A stretch of DNA of 12,317 nt from JBBKXR01 sp037969585 (lineage in GTDB: Bacteria; Verrucomicrobiota; Verrucomicrobiia; Verrucomicrobiales; DEV007): contig JBBKXR010000020.1 of NCBI GenBank assembly GCA_037969585.1, positions 1 through 12,317 of the forward strand. Reading direction: 5' to 3'. Position 1 is the first letter of the stretch, and every line of letters begins with the position of its first letter. Of the stretch, positions 5,827 through 12,317 are shown piece by piece. The notes beneath the pieces are model-generated. The model worked only from the letters and a program-made list of their open reading frames with translations. It searched no databases and was not told the DNA's origin. The position numbers were made by a program, and so were the translations under genes.

Positions 5827-6735
5827 GTGAACGCCGATCCAAAAACGATTTACCTGACAGGTGCTACCGGCACCGGCAAGAGCGACGTCGCCATCGAACT
5901 GGCAAAGCTCATCGATGGCGAGATAGTCAACGGTGACGCTTACCAAGTTTATCAAGGCTTTGACGTCGTCGCCGCGATACCCAACCACTCCGAGCGCGCC
6001 GAGGTGCCTCATCACCTTTTCTGCTGTCTCGATCCAAGTGAGACCTTCGATGCGGTCCGCTACGCAGCGTTGGCCGAACCGATCATCGCCGAGATTATCT
6101 CACGGGGAAAATACCCGATCGTCGTCGGCGGCAGCGGCCTTTACATCAAAGCCCTCACCCACGGACTCGCCCCGACACCGAAAGGCGATCCAAATCTACG
6201 CGCAGCACTCGATAGCCTCGAACTCAGCGAACTCGGAGCCTGGCTTGAAAGCATCGACCCCGACGGCGCCGCCACTACCAATTTAAAAAACCGTCGCTAC
6301 GTCAGCCGTAATCTCGAGATCGCCTTGCTCGCCGGACAGCGCGCATCGGATTTAAAGAAGCAATGGCAACGCGATACGCCCGATCTGATCGGCTTTCACC
6401 TGACTCGTGACCGCGACTTGCTCAAGCAACGCATCGACGAGCGCACCTACACCATGTTCGCCGCCGGACTGGTAGATGAAATTCGCGCGCTGGGTGAACT
6501 CTCTGAAACTGCCGAGCGGGCCATCGGCATTCGCGAAGTCCGTGCGCTGCTTGCCGGCGAGCAGTCGGAGTCCGAAGCGATCGCCGCCATACAGCAGTCG
6601 ACCCGTCGCTATGCGAAGCGCCAAGGCACGTGGTTTCGCCGTGAGAAAGCCCTGCAAAGCGTTTGCCTCGACGATCACGCCAACGCAATGTCTGTAGCGC
6701 TCGCGCTATCTGAGCAGATTCAAACTATATCCTAA
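5827..6735 (+). CDS. miaA: tRNA dimethylallyltransferase (MiaA)
   Basis: The product is 302 aa from GTG at 5827, near the family length of about 310. MiaA transfers a dimethylallyl group to N6 of A37 in tRNAs reading UNN codons. It shows the P-loop GATGTGKS (12-19), a DAYQVYQGFD motif (37-46) in place of the usual DSxQxYxGxD, GGSGLY (101-106), the DRDLLKQRIDERT region, AIGIREV in place of AIGYKE, and a C-terminal YAKRQGTWFRR substrate-binding motif. The loop normally reading GTAKP after the D-x-x-Q motif is replaced by VAAIPNHSERAEV. An in-frame TTG at 5806 lies within the T tract of the preceding terminator and is rejected; the GTG at 5827 puts the P-loop at the usual distance from the N-terminus. 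aroB begins 21 bases after the stop, suggesting an operon. No Shine-Dalgarno is visible. Confidence 0.93.
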   Translation: MNADPKTIYLTGATGTGKSDVAIELAKLIDGEIVNGDAYQVYQGFDVVAAIPNHSERAEVPHHLFCCLDPSETFDAVRYAALAEPIIAEIISRGKYPIVVGGSGLYIKALTHGLAPTPKGDPNLRAALDSLELSELGAWLESIDPDGAATTNLKNRRYVSRNLEIALLAGQRASDLKKQWQRDTPDLIGFHLTRDRDLLKQRIDERTYTMFAAGLVDEIRALGELSETAERAIGIREVRALLAGEQSESEAIAAIQQSTRRYAKRQGTWFRREKALQSVCLDDHANAMSVALALSEQIQTIS

Positions 6736-6756
6736 GCCACACTCATTCGGATCTCG

Positions 6757-7863
6757 ATGCCCACCATTCACAACAACGATGGCACCCACGCCGTCCATCT
6801 CGACCTCGGCGAGCGCAGCTATAACGTGCAGGTCGGCGAAGGCATTCTCAGCCGTTTGGCGGAATTCCTCAAAGCCTGCGGCCCGCTCGGCAAATGCTGT
6901 GCCCTGATCTCCGACGAATCGGTTTCGGCCCTGCACGGACCCGATGTGTATCTGGCGCTCGACGACGCTGGCTACGAGGTCACGACGATTACCGTGCCGA
7001 GTGGTGAGGCATCTAAGTCGATGGATGTGGCGACCGGTGTCTGCCGCGAAATGCTGCAGGCCGGACTCGATCGAAAAAGTTTCGTCGTCGCACTAGGCGG
7101 CGGCGTCATTGGTGATCTGGCAGGATTTGCGGCAGCGATTTTTCAGCGCGGCATTCCGTTTGTGCAGATTCCGACCACTGTCGTTTCTCAGGTCGACAGT
7201 TCGGTCGGCGGCAAGACCGGCGTCAACACACCCGAAGGCAAGAACCTGCTTGGTGCCTTTCATCAGCCGCGACTGGTGATCGCCGATACCGCAACGCTGC
7301 GCACCCTGCCCGATCGTGAATACAACCAAGGCTTCGCCGAAGTTATTAAGCACGCAGCGATTCGCGATGCCGCCATGTTCGATGCCATCGAATCACAAGG
7401 CTTGAGCCGCGACGAACTGGCGCCGCTGATCGCTCGTAACGTTGCCATCAAAGCTGAAGTCGTCGAGACCGACGAACGCGAAACCTCCGGCACGCGGGCG
7501 CTGCTCAATTTTGGTCACACCCTTGGCCACGGCATCGAAAATGCCGCAGGCTACGGCGCACTGCTGCACGGCGAAGCCATCAGTCTCGGCCTGGTCGCTG
7601 CTGCTCGGCTGTCAGTCGAACATTCCAGCCTCAGTCAATTTGACTGCGACCGCATCATCTCATTGCTGGAGAGCTACAAGCTGCCGACTACCCTACCCGC
7701 AGACATCGACGAAGCCACCGTCATCAGCGCCATGCAGCGCGACAAAAAATTCGAAGCAGGCGCGATCCGGTTCGTCCTCCTGCGCTCTCTGGGTGACGCC
7801 TTCGTCAGCGACAACATCACGCAAGCAAATCTCCAATCCGCCCTAAGTGACCTCCGCCGTTAG
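6757..7863 (+). CDS. aroB: 3-dehydroquinate synthase (AroB)
   Basis: The product is 368 aa, normal for the family (about 360). AroB converts DAHP to 3-dehydroquinate, the second step of the shikimate route to aromatic amino acids, using NAD+ and a divalent metal. The NAD-binding motif GGGVIGDLAGF is at 114-124, PTT at 139-141 and QVDSSVGGKTGVN at 145-157. The expected metal ligands are all present: E195 in GFAEVIKHA, H254 in NFGHTLGH and H271 in LHGEA. Nothing is missing, so the enzyme should be active and cytosolic. The ATG at 6757 follows miaA by 21 bases with only a weak GGAT upstream. The gene is followed by 54 bases before dprA, AT-rich at first and then containing a small hairpin. miaA-aroB-dprA-topB probably share transcription. 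Confidence 0.97.
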   Translation: MPTIHNNDGTHAVHLDLGERSYNVQVGEGILSRLAEFLKACGPLGKCCALISDESVSALHGPDVYLALDDAGYEVTTITVPSGEASKSMDVATGVCREMLQAGLDRKSFVVALGGGVIGDLAGFAAAIFQRGIPFVQIPTTVVSQVDSSVGGKTGVNTPEGKNLLGAFHQPRLVIADTATLRTLPDREYNQGFAEVIKHAAIRDAAMFDAIESQGLSRDELAPLIARNVAIKAEVVETDERETSGTRALLNFGHTLGHGIENAAGYGALLHGEAISLGLVAAARLSVEHSSLSQFDCDRIISLLESYKLPTTLPADIDEATVISAMQRDKKFEAGAIRFVLLRSLGDAFVSDNITQANLQSALSDLRR

Positions 7864-7892
7864 ATCACTTAAAACTAAATAACCTAAAACCT

Positions 7893-7905
7893 GGCGCGCA
7901 GCGCC
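7893..7905 (+). other. GC-rich hairpin just upstream of the dprA start
   Basis: GGCGC-GCA-GCGCC is a perfect 5-bp stem ending 12 bases before the GTG start of dprA, where a ribosome binding site would lie. There is no T tract, so termination is unlikely. It may hinder or shape translation initiation, or be part of a small repeat. The preceding 29 bases are strongly AT-rich. Confidence 0.35.
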
Positions 7906-7917
7906 GACTGGAACGAA

Positions 7918-9048
7918 GTGACCAGCACCGAAGCCTATCTCGCACTTAACCTCCTGCCCAAAATCGGGCCGGTGCGCGTGCGACGTTTGCTTGAGGTCTT
8001 CGATTCGCCGGAGCGGGTGCTGGCATCATCTCCCAGCGATCTGCGCCGTGTCGAAGGCATCGGCGCCGAAATGGCCAGTCAGATTTCGTCGTGGCAAGAC
8101 CACATCGACCTCGAAGAGGAAAAGCGCCGCATCGCCGAACACAATGTCACCCTGCTCACGCTCGATGATGACAACTATCCGCCGCTGCTGCGCAATATTC
8201 ACGATCCACCGTTTCTGCTCTACGTTTGCGGTGAAATCCTTCCCCAGGATCGTCGTGCCATCGGTATCGTCGGTTCGCGGCGTTGCACCCACTACGGACG
8301 CGAGGCGGCACGCAAGCTCAGCTTTCAACTCGCCCACGCTGGTCTGACCGTGGTCTCCGGACTGGCGCGCGGCATTGACACTGCCGCCCACGAGGCCGCG
8401 CTCGCCGCCGAGGGTCGCACCATCGCCGTGCTCGGCAGCGGTGTCGGCAACGTCTACCCGCCGGAGAATCAGGCGCTTGCCGATCGAATCATTAACACCG
8501 GAAAAGGCGCGGTCATTTCCGAGTTTCCCGTGCTCTACGTTCCGGACCGCCAGTCCTTCCCTCTGCGCAACCGCATCGTCAGCGGCATGACTGAAGGCCT
8601 GCTCGTTGCTGAAGCTCCGACGCGCTCGGGTTCATTGATAACTGCCAATCAAGCCCTCGAACAAGGCCGGTCCGTCTACGCAATACCCGGCCCGATCGAT
8701 CGCGACACGTCGAGCGGTTGCAATCATCTCATTCAACAAGGCGCTAAACTGGTCATCAACTCGGACGACATTCTGGAAGATCTTGATATGCTTTTGCCAC
8801 CCGAACCGCGCCAGGCCGGTCTCGATTTCGACGACGAAAACGAGCCCGCGGACGACCAAAGCGGATTGCAACTCAGTCCCGAAGAGCTCGCCGTGCTGTC
8901 CGCGACCGATCCCTCCGAGACGCAGATTGAGACCATCACCGAGCGCTGCCAACTCCCCGGCCACACGGTGTCTGTGGTGCTTCTACAACTCGAAATGAAA
9001 CGTCTAGTAAAGCAATTCCCCGGAAAATATTTCGCTAAACTCATTTGA
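7918..9048 (+). CDS. dprA: DNA-processing protein DprA
   Basis: The product is 376 aa. DprA binds incoming single-stranded DNA and loads RecA during natural transformation; it is also kept in many non-competent bacteria. The N-terminal helical SAM/HhH-like domain (about 1-70, LPKIGPVRVRRLL and VEGIGAEMA) precedes the Rossmann-like core. The core shows IVGSRRCTHYG (117-127), VVSGLARGIDTAAHEAA (145-161), FPLRNRIVSG (214-223) and RSGSLITANQALEQG (236-250). A winged-helix C-terminal domain (about 318-374) follows an acidic linker. All hallmark motifs are present. The start is GTG at 7918, which gives the normal N-terminus; no in-frame ATG fits, and no Shine-Dalgarno is visible. It lies 54 bases after aroB. 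The next gene, a type IA topoisomerase, follows as in the common dprA-topA order. No terminator was seen after the stop. Confidence 0.96.
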   Translation: MTSTEAYLALNLLPKIGPVRVRRLLEVFDSPERVLASSPSDLRRVEGIGAEMASQISSWQDHIDLEEEKRRIAEHNVTLLTLDDDNYPPLLRNIHDPPFLLYVCGEILPQDRRAIGIVGSRRCTHYGREAARKLSFQLAHAGLTVVSGLARGIDTAAHEAALAAEGRTIAVLGSGVGNVYPPENQALADRIINTGKGAVISEFPVLYVPDRQSFPLRNRIVSGMTEGLLVAEAPTRSGSLITANQALEQGRSVYAIPGPIDRDTSSGCNHLIQQGAKLVINSDDILEDLDMLLPPEPRQAGLDFDDENEPADDQSGLQLSPEELAVLSATDPSETQIETITERCQLPGHTVSVVLLQLEMKRLVKQFPGKYFAKLI

Positions 9049-9117
9049 CGAAGCACTGTTTCCACCCCACCCCCTTTAAAGCCGCAACCTCGTGTTGCAT
9101 CGAAAAACCTTCGCCGA

Positions 9118-9134
9118 GTCGATCATCGATCGAC
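9118..9134. promoter_or_regulatory. Perfect 7-bp inverted repeat upstream of topB
   Basis: GTCGATC-ATC-GATCGAC forms a perfect 7-bp stem with a 3-nt loop, ending 23 bases before the topB ATG at 9158. No T tract follows. It could be an operator palindrome or an mRNA hairpin near the ribosome site. It would be coding if the GTG at 9092 were used, which I think unlikely. Confidence 0.35.
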
Positions 9135-9157
9135 GCTCCATTTTCCGAAACCACATC

Positions 9158-11770
9158 ATGTCCAAGTCCCTGATCATCGCTGAGAAACCTAGTGTCGCCA
9201 CCGATCTGGCGCGTGTATTGGCGAAGCTGCCAGATGTCGGCTCGTTCGAAAACAAGAAGGATTACTTCGAAAACGATCGCTACATCATCTCGTCAGCGAT
9301 CGGTCATCTCGTCCAGCAACAGCTGCCGATGACAGCAGATGGTAAGACCCTTCCGTGGAAATTCGATGCGTTGCCTGTCATTCCCGAAAAGTTTATTCTT
9401 GAACCGATCGAAGGCTCCAAGGCGCGGCTGAATTTGCTAATCCGCCTGATGAAGCGCAAAGATGTCACTGAAGTCATCAACGCTTGTGATGCCGGTCGTG
9501 AGGGTGAGCTGATCTTTCGCTACATCATGCAGTATTCGGGGCTCGAGCTACCGACCCGCCGACTGTGGATGCAGTCGATGACCAATCAGTCGATCCTCGA
9601 TGCCTTTGGTGATCTGCGTGACGAAGCCAGTATGGTACCGCTCACCAATGCTGCCGTGTGTCGATCGGAAAGTGACTGGCTGGTAGGCATTAACTCAACC
9701 CGTGCGATGACCGCCTTTAATTCGAAGTACGGCGGATTTAACAAAACCCCGGTCGGTCGTGTGCAGACGCCGACCCTGGCCCTGCTCGCTGAACGCGAAA
9801 ACGACATCGCCGCATTTACGGCCGAAACTTATTACGAAGTCCACGGCACGTTCGGGGTCAGCGCCGGTGAATACCTCGGCCGCTGGTTCGATGAGAGTTA
9901 TAAGAAAAGCGAAGACAAGCCGCACGGTCGTGCCGAGCGACTCTGGGAGAAAGACGCCGCTGATGCAATCGTCACGCGGTGTGAAGGCAAGACGGCCATC
10001 ATCGAGGAAAAGAAAAAGCCGAGCAAGCAGACACCTCCCGGACTTTACGATCTGACCAGTCTGCAGCGCGAGGCCAACGGTCGCTTCGGTTTCAGTGCGC
10101 GGCGCACCCTGCAACTCGCCCAATCACTCTACGAGCGCCACAAAGCACTCACTTACCCGAGAACGGATTCGAAGTATCTGCCCGATGATTACGTCGGCAC
10201 CACCATCGGCACGATGAAAAATATCGCCGCCGCTACCGAGGGCACAGTTTCCAATATCCCCGGTTACGCCAACAAGGTCGTCTCTCAGGACTGGATCAAA
10301 GGCAGCAACAAGCGCATCTTCAACGGCGCCAAAGTCAGCGATCACTTTGCTATCATTCCCACCGGCCAGATCCCGGCGCGCCTCGACGAGGCTGAGCAAA
10401 AGCTTTATGACATGGTCACCCGACGCTTCGTGGCGACCTTCTACCCGCAGGCCGAGTTCCAGCTGACCAACCGCATCAGCCGCATCGGTGATGATGCCTT
10501 TAAGACCGACGGCAAAGTGCTGGTCGTTCCCGGATGGCTCGAAGTTTACGGCAAAACTGCCGCCGGCAGCGCCGAAGCCAGCGACAACAAAGACGACAAG
10601 ACCCTGGTTCCTGTTGCCGAGGGCGAATCCGCTCAGCCCAAGTCGATCGAAGCGCTCGAGAAAGAAACCCGTCCGCCGGCCCGCTACAACGAAGCTACCC
10701 TGCTGTCGGGCATGGAAACGGCAGGTAAACGTGTTGACGACGAAGAACTGCGCGACGCGATGAGCGAACGTGGTCTCGGTACTCCGGCGACCCGTGCATC
10801 GATCATCGAAGGTCTGATCAAAGATCAGTATCTCAGCCGTGACGGTCGGGAATTCTACGTCAATAATCGTGGCTTGCGTCTCATCGAACAGCTCAACAAC
10901 ATGGAGATCGATATTCTCGCCAGCCCGGAAATGACCGGCGAGTGGGAATACAAGCTCAAGCAGATGGAGCAGGGTAAGCTCGATCGGCCAACCTTCATGA
11001 ACGAAGTTAAGGAACTGACCGACAACGTCGTCAGCACCGCCAAAGCCTACGCTGCCGCCGCTCTGGAAAAAGAATACCCACGCTTCCCCGCTGCGTGCCC
11101 GGCCTGTGGCACCGAAGATCTCGGCCAGGACGAAGGTCGTATCAAGTGCACCAATCCCGAGTGCAAGTTCACCCTCCCCAAAGTGCTCGCCACACGCCCT
11201 TTCAGCGAGAAAGAAGCCATCGAACTGCTGACCAAAAAATTTGTCGGTCCGTTGACTGATTTTGTCAGCCGCTTCAAGAAGCCCTTCGATGCCGCCGTCG
11301 AACTCAAGGAAGACGACAAGGGCAAGCTCAAGGCGAACTTCATTTTCGAAAAGACCGAAGCCGAGGAAACCGAAGCGGAAGTCGTCAAAACTGGCGAAAA
11401 TATTCTCTGCAAATGCCCGGTCTGCGACAAAGGCCAAATCCACGCCACGCCAGTCTCTTACGTCTGCGACACCCGAGTGCTCGGCGACGGCTGCAAAGGT
11501 CGCCTCTCCCGCGAGATGTGCAAAGTTGAGATCTCACCAGAGCAGGCTAAGAAATTCTTCGAAGAAGGCCAGACCGACTTGATTGAGACATGGATTTCAA
11601 AGAAAGGTCGCCCCTTCAAAGCGCGTCTGAAGTGCAATCCGAAAGGCCGCCGAATTCTCAATTGGGAATTCCCGCCGCGCGAGCCGAAGAAGAAGGCTGC
11701 CGCAAAAAAAACCACCGCGACCAAAAAAGCTGCGACCAAGAAGACAGCAAAGAAGAAAAAGCCGCTTTGA
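9158..11770 (+). CDS. topB: DNA topoisomerase III-type (type IA, TopB-like) with extended C-terminus
   Basis: The product is 870 aa. Type IA topoisomerases relax or decatenate DNA by single-strand passage through a 5'-phosphotyrosine. The N-terminus SLIIAEKPSVA is the TopB form, not the VESPAKA form of TopA. The TOPRIM domain has E9 and DAGREGE (111-117), with Gly at the second Asp position as in Bacillus-type TopB. GRVQTPTLALL (200-210) and the active-site Tyr333 in LTYPRTDSKYLP follow. The C-terminus carries two topoisomerase C-terminal-repeat-like modules: one at about 645-732 with C647, C650, C664 and C669, the other at about 751-838 with C751, C753, C756, C770, C779 and C788. A Lys/Ala tail (844-870, 13 Lys) ends it. 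E. coli TopB is about 650 aa. The ATG at 9158 fits the family N-terminus; an upstream in-frame GTG at 9092 adds 22 unlike residues. It sits after dprA, a usual topA position. Confidence 0.93.
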   Translation: MSKSLIIAEKPSVATDLARVLAKLPDVGSFENKKDYFENDRYIISSAIGHLVQQQLPMTADGKTLPWKFDALPVIPEKFILEPIEGSKARLNLLIRLMKRKDVTEVINACDAGREGELIFRYIMQYSGLELPTRRLWMQSMTNQSILDAFGDLRDEASMVPLTNAAVCRSESDWLVGINSTRAMTAFNSKYGGFNKTPVGRVQTPTLALLAERENDIAAFTAETYYEVHGTFGVSAGEYLGRWFDESYKKSEDKPHGRAERLWEKDAADAIVTRCEGKTAIIEEKKKPSKQTPPGLYDLTSLQREANGRFGFSARRTLQLAQSLYERHKALTYPRTDSKYLPDDYVGTTIGTMKNIAAATEGTVSNIPGYANKVVSQDWIKGSNKRIFNGAKVSDHFAIIPTGQIPARLDEAEQKLYDMVTRRFVATFYPQAEFQLTNRISRIGDDAFKTDGKVLVVPGWLEVYGKTAAGSAEASDNKDDKTLVPVAEGESAQPKSIEALEKETRPPARYNEATLLSGMETAGKRVDDEELRDAMSERGLGTPATRASIIEGLIKDQYLSRDGREFYVNNRGLRLIEQLNNMEIDILASPEMTGEWEYKLKQMEQGKLDRPTFMNEVKELTDNVVSTAKAYAAAALEKEYPRFPAACPACGTEDLGQDEGRIKCTNPECKFTLPKVLATRPFSEKEAIELLTKKFVGPLTDFVSRFKKPFDAAVELKEDDKGKLKANFIFEKTEAEETEAEVVKTGENILCKCPVCDKGQIHATPVSYVCDTRVLGDGCKGRLSREMCKVEISPEQAKKFFEEGQTDLIETWISKKGRPFKARLKCNPKGRRILNWEFPPREPKKKAAAKKTTATKKAATKKTAKKKKPL

Positions 11771-11788
11771 AAAAAGCGTAGTTTAAAT

Positions 11789-11842
11789 GGGTAGCTGCGA
11801 GCGTAAGCGAGCGGCCCGCTGGACGGTCGATTCGCTCTACCC
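11789..11842. other. Convergent intergenic region with imperfect inverted repeats
   Basis: GGGTAG (11789-11794) and CTACCC (11837-11842) can pair across the 71-base gap between two convergent genes. Inside are a direct repeat GCGAGCG-TAA-GCGAGCG and AGCGA/TCGCT arms (11806-11810/11832-11836). No proper T tract is present on either side. It may act as a weak bidirectional stop or be a REP-like element. The CTACCC arm overlaps the TAG stop of the minus-strand gene by one base. Confidence 0.3.
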
Positions 11843-12317
11843 TACTCCGCCAACAACCCCTCGATCACCTCCTTCAGCGCCGCTGCGCCATCAGGCGTGT
11901 AGCCGGTGTGCACCCAGGCGATCTTGCCCTCGCCGTCGACCACAACGGTATGTGGTATTCCGGTAACGCCGTAGCTGGCGCCGACGCTGCCATTCTGATC
12001 GAGCGCGACGTCAAACTTCCAATCGCGGCGCTTTAAAAACTCGGCAATCACTTGCGCTGATTCACTCTGATTGACGCCGACGAACCGCACCCGCTCGGAG
12101 TCGAACCCGTTGACGGCCTCCAGGTATTCAGGAATTGCTTTCACACAAGGCCCGCACCAGGTCGCCCAAAAATCGAGGAGCAACGCCTTCTTCCCGCTCG
12201 CCAACGCGCCGAGTGATGTCCCGCCGCCTTCCGACTTTTCGAAGTTGATTTGCATCGGGAGAGTCAACGTCGCCATCCGCTGACTCGAGCGGCGCGTTTT
12301 CAATTCGTCCACCAACG
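11842..12317 (-). CDS. TlpA/redoxin-family thioredoxin-fold protein, partial
   Basis: The frame is open to the window edge, so the N-terminus is probably missing; about 158 codons are visible. The visible part is a complete thioredoxin-like domain: LLLDFWATWCGPC with the redox CxxC (two Cys separated by Gly-Pro), the VNQSES segment of TlpA/ResA-like proteins, and GIPHTVVVDGEGKI with the cis-Pro before the third strand. It ends HTGYTPDGAAALKEVIEGLL. This fits a TlpA-type thiol-disulfide oxidoreductase, usually extracytoplasmic; no signal peptide is visible because the start is not in view. An ATG at 12274-12276 could alternatively start a 144-aa cytoplasmic version, and that cannot be excluded. 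The about 20 residues before the domain (KTRRSSQRMATLTLP) look like the end of a linker or earlier domain. It is convergent with topB, 71 bases away. Confidence 0.88.
   Translation of the reverse strand, partial: LVDELKTRRSSQRMATLTLPMQINFEKSEGGGTSLGALASGKKALLLDFWATWCGPCVKAIPEYLEAVNGFDSERVRFVGVNQSESAQVIAEFLKRRDWKFDVALDQNGSVGASYGVTGIPHTVVVDGEGKIAWVHTGYTPDGAAALKEVIEGLLAE

Noticed and set aside
5036..5842. 268-codon minus-strand frame opposite the RRM gene
   Set aside because: Low-complexity shadow of the R/G-rich region; the RRM frame has canonical RNP1 and RNP2.
9092..9157. GTG start of the topoisomerase at 9092
   Set aside because: The family begins directly with MSKSLIIAEKPS, matching ATG 9158; the extra residues are unlike the family and span a palindrome.
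10124..11443. 439-codon open frame antisense to topB
   Set aside because: It lies wholly opposite a clear topoisomerase with intact motifs; the translation has shadow composition (many Phe/Gly/Val from reversed Glu/Lys codons) and no domain.
9158..11770. Naming the topoisomerase topA because of its place after dprA
   Set aside because: The N-terminal EKPSVA and DAGREGE motifs are of the TopB type; TopA would show VESPAKA and DxDREGE.

Overview
This 12.3 kb window looks like ordinary bacterial chromosome, rich in housekeeping genes. The encoded proteins suggest the PVC superphylum, most likely Verrucomicrobiota. The grounds are the FloA flotillin, an outer PQQ-type propeller lipoprotein, an RGG-rich RRM protein, a TopB-type topoisomerase with a lysine tail, and almost no Shine-Dalgarno motifs. 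That placement is inference; I could not run a phylogeny. I see no phage, insertion sequence, CRISPR array or integrase.

Layout, left to right. (1) A minus-strand 8-bladed PQQ-like propeller lipoprotein (36-1394) ends inside a 10-bp-period CACGA repeat. (2) It is divergent from a plus-strand block: a double zinc-ribbon protein of unknown function (1502-2080), the flotillin FloA (2280-3293), and a small single-pass membrane protein with a basic tail (3375-3995). These three may form a membrane-microdomain cluster. (3) A tRNA-Leu(CAA) gene (4102-4183) has a plausible sigma70 promoter and encodes no CCA. (4) About 490 bases without a convincing gene follow, holding two clean hairpins and a weak promoter candidate. 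(5) Next is a 359-residue protein (4673-5752) with a long R/G-rich disordered N-terminus, one canonical RRM and an acidic tail. It is closed by a very strong intrinsic terminator.

(6) A compact co-directional run follows: miaA (tRNA A37 prenylation), aroB (shikimate pathway), dprA (ssDNA/RecA loading) and a TopB-type type IA topoisomerase in the place where many bacteria carry topA. (7) Convergent to it at the right edge is a thioredoxin-fold TlpA-like gene, cut by the window end.

No dramatic new defence or mobile system is visible. The least routine items are the RGG-RRM protein with an embedded amphipathic helix, the floA neighbourhood, the TopB-type enzyme next to dprA, the terminator sitting 19 nt before miaA, and the window-wide lack of Shine-Dalgarno sequences.
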